From assembly GCA_902775075.1 (NCBI GenBank), contig CACYKX010000082.1, positions 1 to 12,270 of the forward strand: a stretch of DNA of 12,270 nucleotides, given 5' to 3'. Shown one piece after another: positions 1 through 7,765 of this stretch. How positions within the stretch are numbered: the stretch's first letter is position 1; the number at the start of each line of letters is the position of its first letter. A program made the position numbers and the translations under genes. The notes under the pieces were generated by a model, which was given only the letters and a program-made list of their open reading frames with translations, was not told the DNA's origin and searched no databases. Source of the stretch: an uncultured Prevotellaceae bacterium (GTDB lineage Bacteria; Bacteroidota; Bacteroidia; Bacteroidales; Bacteroidaceae).

Positions 1-111
1 TTCTGCCCTCACCTTTTCCAGTTCCCGTTCCTTTTCCCGTTCTGCCTCTTTGCGTTTCGCAATATCAGCCAACTCATTCAAAGCACGGATTAATCTTTCT
101 TCATCTTTCAT
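1..111 (-). CDS. Start of a charged, coiled-coil protein (partial, runs off the window)
   Basis: An ATG at 111-109 opens a frame that stays open for 37 codons to the left edge, so only the N-terminus is seen. It begins MKDEERLIRALNELADIAKR and continues with a run of alternating Glu, Arg and Lys. This is the composition of a long, soluble, charged alpha-helix or coiled coil. There is no signal peptide or membrane segment. It starts 59 bases after the stop of the 179-residue gene, and I see no terminator between them, so the two are probably co-transcribed. I do not recognise the family from this fragment and assign no function. The start is plausible because it is the first ATG after the upstream stop, but no clear ribosome binding site supports it. 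Confidence 0.6.
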   Translation of the reverse strand, partial: MKDEERLIRALNELADIAKRKEAEREKERELEKVRAE

Positions 112-170
112 AGGCAATACATGTTAATGGATTCGTATTGACCAAGGGGTGTAGCATACCATAACAAATT

Positions 171-710
171 CTATGCGACCAGTAATAATGCAGCAAGAAC
201 ACCAAGTCCTTCTGCTGCGATTTTACCATTCCATGAGCCATCCGTCAACTTATGTTCAATGATATACTCACGTAGTTTTATTCTCCACTCCCTATTTTGC
301 AGCAATATCCAAAGCGATTCGTCGAAATAAGCGAATTCAACATTATCTTTTAGCCAAGCCTTAGATGGAGTGCGACCCTTACTAAGTCGTTCTCCCTGAT
401 AGTTCAAATGCCAGAAACCATCGGTTTCCAAATGCCAGAATGGCTTCTCTATACTTGTACTATCATCAAACTGCGAATTCCTAGCATATTGTGACATCAG
501 CATATTGTATCGTCCCTCTAGCCAATCATTAATGGAAAACTGGTTGTTCCTAAATACATTTCCCTCAATACCATCTATGATTGCCACCATGAACACAGGC
601 TTCGCAACGATAGTCTCGCCATGAATCTTGGCCTGCCTGATGCTCATTATTCGCTTAGTGTAGTATTTATAGCATTGTTCGTAACTGAAGAATTGGATTG
701 TTCTATTCAT
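171..710 (-). CDS. Stand-alone protein resembling the sulfur-binding domain (SBD) of PT-dependent McrA-type nucleases
   Basis: This is a 179-residue soluble protein. Seen: an AKPVFMVAIIDGI helix (residues 36-48), a middle part around SINDWLEGRYNML (59-71), then the core PFWHLETDGFWHL (90-102). It ends in a hydrophobic Ala/Leu tail (about 165-179). Known: N-terminal domains of ScoMcrA-like HNH endonucleases, which bind phosphorothioate DNA, and related HNH proteins have a Lys/Arg-Pro-Leu-Leu-type helix and a PFW-x-L-x(2)-DG-x-W core. In ScoMcrA a Tyr-Pro pair at this core helps form the sulfur pocket. Here the pair is Lys-Pro. Inferred: it reads PT DNA or is a relative of such readers. No HNH or other nuclease motif follows, and only 59 bases separate its stop from the next gene, so it is a domain-only protein. 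It lies downstream of the operon terminator and has its own candidate promoter box. Alternative: a Bacteroidota protein of unknown function that shares this fold without binding sulfur. Confidence 0.75.
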   Translation of the reverse strand: MNRTIQFFSYEQCYKYYTKRIMSIRQAKIHGETIVAKPVFMVAIIDGIEGNVFRNNQFSINDWLEGRYNMLMSQYARNSQFDDSTSIEKPFWHLETDGFWHLNYQGERLSKGRTPSKAWLKDNVEFAYFDESLWILLQNREWRIKLREYIIEHKLTDGSWNGKIAAEGLGVLAALLLVA

Positions 711-736
711 AGCCCTTCGTTATTGGTTTTCGAGGG

Positions 737-744
737 CAAAGATA
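737..744 (-). promoter_or_regulatory. Candidate Bacteroidota -7 box for the 179-residue gene
   Basis: Read on the minus strand the bases are TATCTTTG, a match to the Bacteroidota -7 consensus TAnnTTTG. The box lies 26 bases before the ATG at 710 and just after the operon terminator, where a new promoter would be needed. I see no good TTTG element about 20 bases further upstream, so the promoter is only half supported. Confidence 0.45.
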
Positions 745-775
745 GCAAATAATTACATTCATTGAGTATAATAAT

Positions 776-810
776 AAAAAAAAAGTGGCAAACTCAAATG
801 AATTTGCCAC
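776..810 (-). terminator. Intrinsic terminator of the ssp operon
   Basis: On the minus strand an 8-bp perfect stem (GTGGCAAA at 810-803 with TTTGCCAC at 792-785) closes a 10-base loop. It is followed at once by nine T residues (784-776). It starts 11 bases after the stop of the 382-residue gene. This is a textbook Rho-independent terminator. It marks the end of the seven-gene operon and separates it from the 179-residue gene. Confidence 0.9.
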
Positions 811-821
811 ATAATCGTATT

Positions 822-1970
822 TTATCTACTTTGGGAATCTATTTTATCACCATAATAGTCATACCATATACCTCTAACTTTAATTTTATTTTCTTCGCGC
901 TTATTTCCCTCGACGAAGTCCTCTATATCATCCATAAAGTTTGAACTTGAAAGTTTAGGATACAAGGCGGATTCTGTATATGCGACAAGCATCTTACTGC
1001 CCTTCACCCATTCGCCACCAACACGTTTAATATCTTTGACTGTCATACACATGGGTTTCATATTGAAGCGATAAATCTTGTCATTGAAAATTTTTAGAGG
1101 TGCTTCATCAGTATAAACAACCTTGCCAGACTTATTGATAACAGTTCCTCCATTTTCTGTATTTTTTACTGTAACATTTAGCGGCATTCTGATCAATCCT
1201 AACTGCGACAATTGATATTGAACAGAATAGAGAGATTTTTCTAATCTTTCTGCTATTCTATTTAGTTCCATGTCATGTTCGAAGTACATGGTCAACCTTT
1301 CAATTTCATCTTCATTCCATGGCTTCTCTGCTTCTGCGCGCAAGGATTCTTCATCTATGGAATCATCTTCTAATTCTTCATCTTCGAACGACTCTATATC
1401 TTCTTCAAAATTTTCAACATCATCATTTCCTATATTGTCATCAGAGATAAATGACGTGAATATCTTAAGAAACGCTGAGTCCTTGAACAAACTATTCGGA
1501 TCATCCTCTAACATATCTTCCAAATAATGAAATCCGTAATTTGCATACTCTTCCATTTTATGCTTTAGGGAATTAGCAGCGTCATCAACACTCACTTCTC
1601 CCTTTTCCAACGAAATAAAATCAATGTCAGTTTTTGTGATAAGAGCTGCAAACATATACTCTTGAATCTTTTTGTACGATGTTCGCCCTAGTTTAAGCTT
1701 ACCTTCTTGACTACCCCAAAACATTATTTTATGTCCAAAGTGCTTACGCTTCGATTTGTCATCTGTCAATTTCCTTGTCTTATCAAAATATAATCCAATG
1801 AAAAAGCCAATGATAAACATCTCATATCCTGCACCAAAAATTTTACCTCGTGACTCAGTGTACTGACTAGTTCCTCTACCATAGTCAGTAAAGGGCATCA
1901 TTAGCAACTCTTCGTATTTTTTCTCCCATTCAGGGTCTTTATTGCTCCAAGCATCAAATAGAGATTTCAT
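822..1970 (-). CDS. Last operon gene: unrecognised protein with acidic linker and helix-turn-helix
   Basis: 382 residues, in three visible parts. The N-terminal part (about 1-175) contains a hydrophobic stretch GYEMFIIGFFIGLYFD (48-63) and a helical region to about 170. It is not long enough or clean enough to call a membrane protein. Residues 177-209 form a very acidic Asp/Glu-rich linker. Residues 217-259 (PWNEDEIERL... to ...LSQLGL) look like a SANT/Myb-like or sigma-like helix-turn-helix with the 'IAERLEKSLYSVQYQLSQLGL' pattern, suggesting DNA binding. The C-terminal part (about 262-382) is beta-rich by eye and of unknown type. It starts 2 bases after the stop of the SMC-like gene and is followed by the operon terminator. 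So it belongs to the operon, probably as a DNA-contacting partner of the helicase/ATPase module. Base composition is more AT-rich than sspBCD. I do not recognise the full-length family; it may correspond to one of the SspFGH components. Confidence 0.8.
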   Translation of the reverse strand: MKSLFDAWSNKDPEWEKKYEELLMMPFTDYGRGTSQYTESRGKIFGAGYEMFIIGFFIGLYFDKTRKLTDDKSKRKHFGHKIMFWGSQEGKLKLGRTSYKKIQEYMFAALITKTDIDFISLEKGEVSVDDAANSLKHKMEEYANYGFHYLEDMLEDDPNSLFKDSAFLKIFTSFISDDNIGNDDVENFEEDIESFEDEELEDDSIDEESLRAEAEKPWNEDEIERLTMYFEHDMELNRIAERLEKSLYSVQYQLSQLGLIRMPLNVTVKNTENGGTVINKSGKVVYTDEAPLKIFNDKIYRFNMKPMCMTVKDIKRVGGEWVKGSKMLVAYTESALYPKLSSSNFMDDIEDFVEGNKREENKIKVRGIWYDYYGDKIDSQSR

Positions 1971-1972
1971 AA

Positions 1973-4168
1973 TTAATCCTCCGTTTTAATTTCTTTCACT
2001 AATGTTCTTATAGTTGACAAATCCGAGCTATTGAATCCTTCTGCCTTCTGTATTCGATATACCCGGCATGTAAGTTTGTCAACATCGTTCATTCTGACTT
2101 TTCCTCCTGTAATGAAGTCTTTCGTAATAACAATACATTGCTTTTTTACATCATTGATAATGTTATAGAATTCTTCTTCTTTAGCATCACCAAATGAAGA
2201 AGTAGCTGCATCGAATATGAGAGGATACTCTTCATCCGTCTTCTTATGGGCAAAATCAGAAACAGCAAATAATATTGAGATATACATTACTGTTTTCTGA
2301 GAATCCGATGGTTTTGTAATATACGTACCATTGGAACTTTTCAATCTAATTCCAGCCTCATCTTTGTCTTTTTTATAGAAAAGACTTACTTCTCCATGGA
2401 AGTCCTTTGTGCTCAAACGATCCATGTACAAATTTGCACCTTCCCTTAATGCGTTAAGAAAGTTATAAAGATTCTTTTCTTTTGCTCTCATCGAAGCCTG
2501 TGCGATTTGATCAAATGCAAAATGTACTTTTTGGTATAGCCTTGATAAAGAATTTCCGGGTTTGAGATTAACCATTTTCTCTTTAACTTCTGCTTCACGA
2601 TTCAATTTGTCTTTAAGATCAAACTCAAGATCTTTGATTTCTAATTCAGCTTCATTCTTCCTTCTGAACATATTATTTACGTCAGAATTGTTTTTCTTCA
2701 TCATTTCCTCGGAAATATTACCTGCCTGTATCAGTAAACGAGAAATATCCTCCTCTATTTCCTCTATATCTTTTTTGACCTGTGATAATTCATCCGATTT
2801 TCGACTTACCACCTCAAGTCTGTCATTGATATCATTTGCAATACCTGAAATAAAAGCCTCTTCCGGTCCTGACAGTCTGTTTGCCAAAACATTGATTTCG
2901 TCTATGTATTCCTCAGTGAAGAGCTGTTTTTTACTTAACTTAACTTGTTCTTCTTTAATTCTTGCTCGTTCATTGATGTGCTTCTTATATTCTTCAAGCT
3001 TATTGACCATGAAACGATATGCCTCTGAACCTTCTGGAGCAGGAGTATTGCATACTTTGCATCTATGCACCATTATCATCTCCTTCATATATTTATCATC
3101 AGGGATATACCAAGGCAATTTAGCATCGTCGTTTAGAAGTGATTCATTCTCTTTTTTCAGTGCGTCTAGTTCACCTTGTTCTTTTCCTCTTTCCAATAGA
3201 AATTCATCGTGTAGCCTTTCTTTCTCTCGTCTCAACTGGGCACATTTGTCCTTGAAGGCAGAAAGGATATCAGGAAAAGCACACATTATCCAATACTGGT
3301 CAAGGAGACTTGTGTTCAGGTTAACCTTGTCTATGCTCGCTTTTAAACTTGTTGCATTAGCTTTTTTCCCAGCCAAAGCTTGCGACAATTCATTATATCT
3401 GTCTCGCGTGTCTTGATTCTGTTCCAAATCTTTTAGCATAGTTTCGTAAGAGCTTACAGCAGTAGACAATTCCTTGATTTGCTTACGAATATCCTGTATT
3501 TCTCCACTCAGTTTTGTCAATTCATTATCGAATCTAATAGCTTCACTTCTTGTATTCTCATCGTTCTTACTTTCCTTACGAAAAGCCTTATCTGCAGAAC
3601 TTTCAAAGCTTGAAGTAAGATTCACGAGTTCATCAAAATACTTGATGTCAGAGTATTTGTCAACAAGCATTTTTAATGCTTTGGGGCCATCAAGCACATC
3701 AAGTCGGGACTCACCTTTGAACATTGAGAAATGTTGCATTTCTGCATCAAAACAGCGTTTTATCAATCCTCTTCCGTCTGGAGAAAGTCTTCCTTCGTCC
3801 GTATCTTCTTTGCCCTTGAATTTTATATCACTCACATCATAATAGTCCTCTCCTTTTTTTGTAATGACAAATAGTTTCTCCACAGACTTATGTCCATCAT
3901 GTTCAAAGTCCATCTTCACCCTAAGGTTGGCTGATTCACCTATTTCAAGTTTGGACTTCCTCATTTCAGAGAAGTTGTCTAATGCATGACTTTTCTGAGC
4001 ATCATCTGTGCTGGAAATGTCAAGTAGCCACTGAAGAGCTTCGAAAACAGTTGTTTTACCATCGCCATTGTCACCTATAATCAAAGTAAGGCCTTCCCCA
4101 AATTTAAAAACGTTTTCGTTACCATAGTAGCTACGAAAATTTTCTATCTCTATTCTACGTATTATCAT
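1973..4168 (-). CDS. SMC-like (DndD/Rad50-type) coiled-coil ATPase
   Basis: 731 residues with the layout of a split ABC ATPase. An N-terminal head starts IIRRIEIENFRSYYG and has Walker A GDNGDGKTT (32-40). Long coiled coils (about 200-350 and 385-535) flank a CKVC zinc-hook-like turn (370-373). The C-terminal head carries a signature-like PSDSQK (620-625), Walker B PLIFD (649-653) and a following SSFGD. The usual catalytic Glu after the Walker B Asp is Ala654, and the signature lacks LSGGQ. Similar departures occur in DndD-type proteins, so ATP hydrolysis is not excluded. Known: DndD, RecF, RecN and Rad50 relatives bind DNA ends or DNA backbone and couple ATP to conformational change. Inferred: it is the DNA-sensing or clamping ATPase of the defence module. 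Its ATG overlaps the stop of the 80-residue gene (ATGA), implying translational coupling. It may correspond to an SspFGH component; I leave the symbol blank. Confidence 0.9.
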   Translation of the reverse strand: MIIRRIEIENFRSYYGNENVFKFGEGLTLIIGDNGDGKTTVFEALQWLLDISSTDDAQKSHALDNFSEMRKSKLEIGESANLRVKMDFEHDGHKSVEKLFVITKKGEDYYDVSDIKFKGKEDTDEGRLSPDGRGLIKRCFDAEMQHFSMFKGESRLDVLDGPKALKMLVDKYSDIKYFDELVNLTSSFESSADKAFRKESKNDENTRSEAIRFDNELTKLSGEIQDIRKQIKELSTAVSSYETMLKDLEQNQDTRDRYNELSQALAGKKANATSLKASIDKVNLNTSLLDQYWIMCAFPDILSAFKDKCAQLRREKERLHDEFLLERGKEQGELDALKKENESLLNDDAKLPWYIPDDKYMKEMIMVHRCKVCNTPAPEGSEAYRFMVNKLEEYKKHINERARIKEEQVKLSKKQLFTEEYIDEINVLANRLSGPEEAFISGIANDINDRLEVVSRKSDELSQVKKDIEEIEEDISRLLIQAGNISEEMMKKNNSDVNNMFRRKNEAELEIKDLEFDLKDKLNREAEVKEKMVNLKPGNSLSRLYQKVHFAFDQIAQASMRAKEKNLYNFLNALREGANLYMDRLSTKDFHGEVSLFYKKDKDEAGIRLKSSNGTYITKPSDSQKTVMYISILFAVSDFAHKKTDEEYPLIFDAATSSFGDAKEEEFYNIINDVKKQCIVITKDFITGGKVRMNDVDKLTCRVYRIQKAEGFNSSDLSTIRTLVKEIKTED

Positions 4169-4407
4169 AGCTTCTTTTTTAGTAATTCGTTTACAGTATT
4201 ATATATCTCTTTTTCCGACTTCTTTTCACTTAGTCCTTCAATGATAGTTGCAACAGCACCAACAATTGCATTGTTAGAACCAAGAGCATATTCAAGAGAC
4301 GTAATCTCAGAAGGTTCATACTGGGCATACTCCATTAATTTTTCATCTAGGAGAACTGCCTCAAGAATCTTGTTATAATTCTCATTGTATCTTTTATTCT
4401 TTGCCAT
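4165..4407 (-). CDS. Small 80-residue helical protein between helicase and SMC-like ATPase
   Basis: This short frame is credible because of its position. It starts 25 bases after the helicase stop and its stop overlaps the start of the SMC-like gene by 4 bases (ATGA at 4168-4165). The protein has a basic N-terminus (MAKNKRYNENYNK), a helical acidic-hydrophobic middle, a small-residue stretch (NNAIVGAVATIIEGL, 45-59) and a Lys-rich C-terminal helix. It has no membrane segment, signal peptide or known motif that I can see. The close coupling suggests a subunit or adaptor made in step with the SMC-like ATPase. Other readings are an antitoxin-like or autoregulatory small protein. No family is recognised. 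Confidence 0.75.
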   Translation of the reverse strand: MAKNKRYNENYNKILEAVLLDEKLMEYAQYEPSEITSLEYALGSNNAIVGAVATIIEGLSEKKSEKEIYNTVNELLKKKL

Positions 4408-4432
4408 AGTGTATAATGTTTTAGGTATTATG

Positions 4433-6655
4433 TTAATCTAAAAGTGGAACATTATAGAAGTTTAGGACCTCTTCTAATTCTCTGTAAGAATAGTCAAGGT
4501 TTCTTGATAATGATGCGAAATCTCTTACTCTCTTTAATTCAGAAAGTATAAGTTTTCGCTCCATCTCATAATCTACACAATCTGCACCAATATCAGGAAC
4601 GACCACAAGATCGTGAATATAAGCATATTTCTTATCCTTGTGCGTTCTAAGAATACGACCTCTGCGTTGTATAAATTGACGAGGGTTCCCTGTACTTGCA
4701 CAAAATATAGCCATTTCACTTCTTGGTACATCCACACCCTCGTCAAGGCATTTCATAGACGTCAAAACTTCAAGGTCGCCATTCGCAAAATCTTCAAGGA
4801 TGGATTCCCTGTCCTTTTGCCCTGAAACAAATTTCCTAACCGTAGTTGTTTTGCTAACATTCATTACTATTTGTGTATATTCATCAATTAGTTTATCTGA
4901 TTCTGCATCATCTCCAACAACATCAAAACTATCATAAACGTCAGCAATAGAATCAGGCTTTAGGCCTTCTGGAACATATACCAAGGTATATTTGAGATTT
5001 CCTTTTTCCTTGTATCGTTCTTCAATGATGTTCTTGAATGCATCTTTTTTGTTTCGTGCTTTATGTATAATGCGTCTTCTTTTCAAGAGTAGAGCCCTAA
5101 CAATCTCATCTTCAAGGTCAAGATAACCACCATTATACCTATAGATTTTACCAAGTTTCTCAGAGATCTCCATGTAGTTATACATTTCGTCATCGCAAAG
5201 TCGTACTACATGCGGATAATAGTAATATTCACAAAGGAACTTATTCTTGATAGCTTCCTCCATTGTATACAAAAAGGTATAGCCATTTTCTGAATTAAAG
5301 AAATGCCTAAGTTCTTTATTGCCTTTTTCATCAAACTGACGTTCTGGTGTTGCAGATAAACCTATTCGACGTTTAAATCTTTTGCTAACACTATCTATCC
5401 TATCAAGGATTCGTTTAGATCCCATGTTATGTGCTTCATCCGCAATAAGCAAGCATTTCTTAGAAAGCGACATCAAATCATGAAATACATTATCTCTGGC
5501 AAATGACGCATAAGTCGAAATGACGACATAGTTGATAGGTGAATTTGTTGGGTTGAAATTCTCTTTCATCGTGAGCCTATCTATCTCACCTTTCCAGTCT
5601 TTGTTTTTCGAGCAAACCTTTACTATATGTTGAAAATTGAACTTTCTACATTCCTTTTCCCATTGCTCAACCAATGTAACTGTCGGAACAAGAATTATTG
5701 CCTTATAGTATCCAAACTTTTTATAAATTTGCAAAAGACAATTGAGAGATGTCAGCGTTTTACCTGTACCTGTAGCCATATTAAACAGGCCACATTGACT
5801 TTTTTTCCAATTATCGAACGCTTTCTTCTGATAATCACGAGGACCACTTGGGTAAGGGAAGTGAGGCTCAATTTCTACAGTTTCTTCTGCAGCCATCCAT
5901 GGTGTTTGTAAGTTCTCCGCATCCTTCCGTTTCTTATGTTCTCTCAGTTTCTTTTCCACATCAAGAAGTTCTTCAATATCGGAATCACCATAGTTAGTGC
6001 TTATCGCTTCAACCAAATCTTTGGGCGAGAGATAATCAATCCCATTCTTTTCCCTAGACATAATGGCGTCAAAATCCTTTCTTTGCTTTTCAATTCTTTT
6101 CTGCACCATTCTATCAACAGAATCACTTCTGTCAATCTTTATTTCCTCTATATTATTAAAGAGTCCACTTATCGTAAAATTGGCAGAGCCGGTAAAAGCA
6201 GTTATACTGTCGCCATCTCTGAATTGACCAGATTTTGTATGTGCAATTCCCTTCTGTCCTTTAGGTTTGATGATTCTGATATCAATACGTTTTTGCGATA
6301 TCATATAGGCCAGACAACGGAAAAACTGCTCTTGGTATTCATTGAACGTTGTCTTGAGATACTGGAAATTTGAAAGGTCTGTACAGTCTATGACATTCCC
6401 CATTACACCATTTGTTATTGCTTCTTTATCCTTTTTCGAAACAATATGGTTGATGATGAGACGCATATAGCCACCTCGTGAGATAAACGTAGCAAAGCCT
6501 TCTGCTAACACACTAATCGCAGCAGAACTAAAATAGCCCAGTTTCAAATCAAACTCTGTGCTATTCTTTAGCCCATCATCGAAGAAACGTTCTGGTGAGT
6601 ATTCTTCACCTGGTACATACGTCCCGTCATCTGCCCAATCTACCTCGTACAGCAT
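4433..6655 (-). CDS. PLD-nuclease/SF2 (DEAH) helicase fusion, likely defence effector
   Basis: 740 residues. The N-terminal part (about 20-200) is a phospholipase-D-like domain with one HKD-type motif: HTK (139-141), Asp149 and GSANF (156-160). One HKD motif per chain implies catalysis as a dimer if it is active. Residues 270-740 are an SF2 DNA helicase/translocase. They show the Gln motif RDYQKKAF (273-280), Walker A MATGTGKT (293-300), DEAH (406-409), SATP (434-437), the motif V region CLDEGVDVP (636-644) and motif VI QRRGRILR (663-670). All helicase motifs are intact. Known: this architecture is common in bacterial defence islands and resembles type III restriction-type helicases with a fused nuclease. 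Inferred: it translocates on and cuts or nicks incoming unmodified DNA, in the manner reported for SspFGH as a group. It starts 6 bases after sspD, so it is in the same transcript. Which of the letters F, G or H it matches I cannot say. Confidence 0.9.
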   Translation of the reverse strand: MLYEVDWADDGTYVPGEEYSPERFFDDGLKNSTEFDLKLGYFSSAAISVLAEGFATFISRGGYMRLIINHIVSKKDKEAITNGVMGNVIDCTDLSNFQYLKTTFNEYQEQFFRCLAYMISQKRIDIRIIKPKGQKGIAHTKSGQFRDGDSITAFTGSANFTISGLFNNIEEIKIDRSDSVDRMVQKRIEKQRKDFDAIMSREKNGIDYLSPKDLVEAISTNYGDSDIEELLDVEKKLREHKKRKDAENLQTPWMAAEETVEIEPHFPYPSGPRDYQKKAFDNWKKSQCGLFNMATGTGKTLTSLNCLLQIYKKFGYYKAIILVPTVTLVEQWEKECRKFNFQHIVKVCSKNKDWKGEIDRLTMKENFNPTNSPINYVVISTYASFARDNVFHDLMSLSKKCLLIADEAHNMGSKRILDRIDSVSKRFKRRIGLSATPERQFDEKGNKELRHFFNSENGYTFLYTMEEAIKNKFLCEYYYYPHVVRLCDDEMYNYMEISEKLGKIYRYNGGYLDLEDEIVRALLLKRRRIIHKARNKKDAFKNIIEERYKEKGNLKYTLVYVPEGLKPDSIADVYDSFDVVGDDAESDKLIDEYTQIVMNVSKTTTVRKFVSGQKDRESILEDFANGDLEVLTSMKCLDEGVDVPRSEMAIFCASTGNPRQFIQRRGRILRTHKDKKYAYIHDLVVVPDIGADCVDYEMERKLILSELKRVRDFASLSRNLDYSYRELEEVLNFYNVPLLD

Positions 6656-6661
6656 AAGCGT

Positions 6662-7765
6662 TTATATAAAGCAGTTCGTACACATGATATCATCACCAAG
6701 GATTTCAGCAAGGGTGGTTCCCTTGTTGTTGGCTTGGTTTTCTTTTTGGCGACGGATGATGTCGAGCTTTATCTGGCGAATACGTTCAGGTTTGATGAGG
6801 TCTGCAAGACTCTCATTCTGATTCCACGTATAGCCATCCTTCTCAAACTCCATCGCTTGTTTAAAGAGATCAGGATGCTGCTCATAGAGCCATATCCATT
6901 CTATTTTCTGTTGAAAGAAACAGAAGTAACAACCAGAACGACTGCGGCAATAGGTGCCCGTCTCGCCATCTACCTTGAAAGGAATCTCCTCGTAGTAGGC
7001 TGGTACACCAACTCCACTTTCTCTCAGCAATCTGAAGATATCGTCCTTTACCAATATGTCTGTATTATCAAGCAGGGGGAATTCGTCAAGTTTTCCCACC
7101 GGATAATCAGTCGTTTTCAGAAACTCAAACACGGCATGGTTGAACAGTTTGACGTCGTAGTCAAGTAGCGTATTCATTTTCTTTGAGTAGTAGAACTGCT
7201 TCGTGATGGGCTTCCTTACCGTTTCCAAAATCTCCTCACGCAGAAATCCCTCAGGACATAGACGCTCGTAGATTTCAGTAATCTGTTCCAAGTTCTCATT
7301 GTGCAAGAACTTGTTAATGACATCTATACTCCATATGTTCTTGCGGAACGGGAATACAGCCTGTATATTGGGTTTTGAAGATATATAACCGTCTCTGTCC
7401 TCATCACCACGGATGCCAACGTATGACACAGCATAGTCATCACCCACATATTCTTCAAACTTGTCGAGTTTCATCTTCTTGGTACACCAGCGAGCCTGTG
7501 GCGAAGGCAGAAATCCTCCCATCGCTTTCAGAAAATGATGGAACGGAGTTGGCTCTGGACTACCCTCAGCAGCTCTCAGTCTTTCAATCTTACCTAGATA
7601 GGCCTCCAGGCGATTAATCAACGTTTCGGTTTCTGCCAGTTCGCAACCAGTATCTGAATTGTAGTACTCAATCTTTAGCGATGGGTACGTTTTCTTCAGA
7701 TAGATGGCGAGAGCAGCACTATCCTTACCTCCTGATATACCTAATATATGTCTAACCTTTGTCAT
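6662..7765 (-). CDS. sspD: SspD: DndC-like PP-loop sulfurtransferase of DNA phosphorothioation
   Basis: 367 residues of the PAPS-reductase/DndC superfamily. The PP-loop SGGKDS is at residues 11-16 and would bind ATP and activate the DNA phosphate by adenylation. Cysteines at 94 (RWCTKK), 273, 279 and 282 (C-x5-C-x2-C) fit the four ligands of a 4Fe-4S cluster, as in DndC. A further CTNC lies at the extreme C-terminus (362-365). Known: in Dnd and Ssp systems this enzyme takes sulfur from a cysteine desulfurase and, with its partners, replaces a non-bridging phosphate oxygen in DNA with sulfur. A metabolic PAPS reductase is an alternative for such a fold. However, the Cys cluster, the length and the neighbouring DUF4007 and ATPase genes favour SspD. 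Its ATG overlaps the sspC stop by 4 bases (ATGA), indicating coupled translation. No cysteine desulfurase gene is nearby. Confidence 0.88.
   Translation of the reverse strand: MTKVRHILGISGGKDSAALAIYLKKTYPSLKIEYYNSDTGCELAETETLINRLEAYLGKIERLRAAEGSPEPTPFHHFLKAMGGFLPSPQARWCTKKMKLDKFEEYVGDDYAVSYVGIRGDEDRDGYISSKPNIQAVFPFRKNIWSIDVINKFLHNENLEQITEIYERLCPEGFLREEILETVRKPITKQFYYSKKMNTLLDYDVKLFNHAVFEFLKTTDYPVGKLDEFPLLDNTDILVKDDIFRLLRESGVGVPAYYEEIPFKVDGETGTYCRSRSGCYFCFFQQKIEWIWLYEQHPDLFKQAMEFEKDGYTWNQNESLADLIKPERIRQIKLDIIRRQKENQANNKGTTLAEILGDDIMCTNCFI

Noticed and set aside
762..944. Plus-strand 60-codon frame over the operon terminator
   Set aside because: It covers the terminator hairpin and the 3' end of the 382-residue gene, with no domain and no promoter. 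It is taken as chance.
2562..3842. Plus-strand reading frames of 284 and 122 codons
   Set aside because: They are rich in Ser, Leu and Phe and lie opposite the coiled coil of the SMC-like ATPase, whose motifs are clear. They are shadows of that gene.
6662..7765. Assimilatory PAPS reductase (sulfate metabolism)
   Set aside because: The PP-loop is shared, but the Cys cluster, the size and the defence neighbours fit DNA phosphorothioation better. No sulfate-assimilation genes are nearby.
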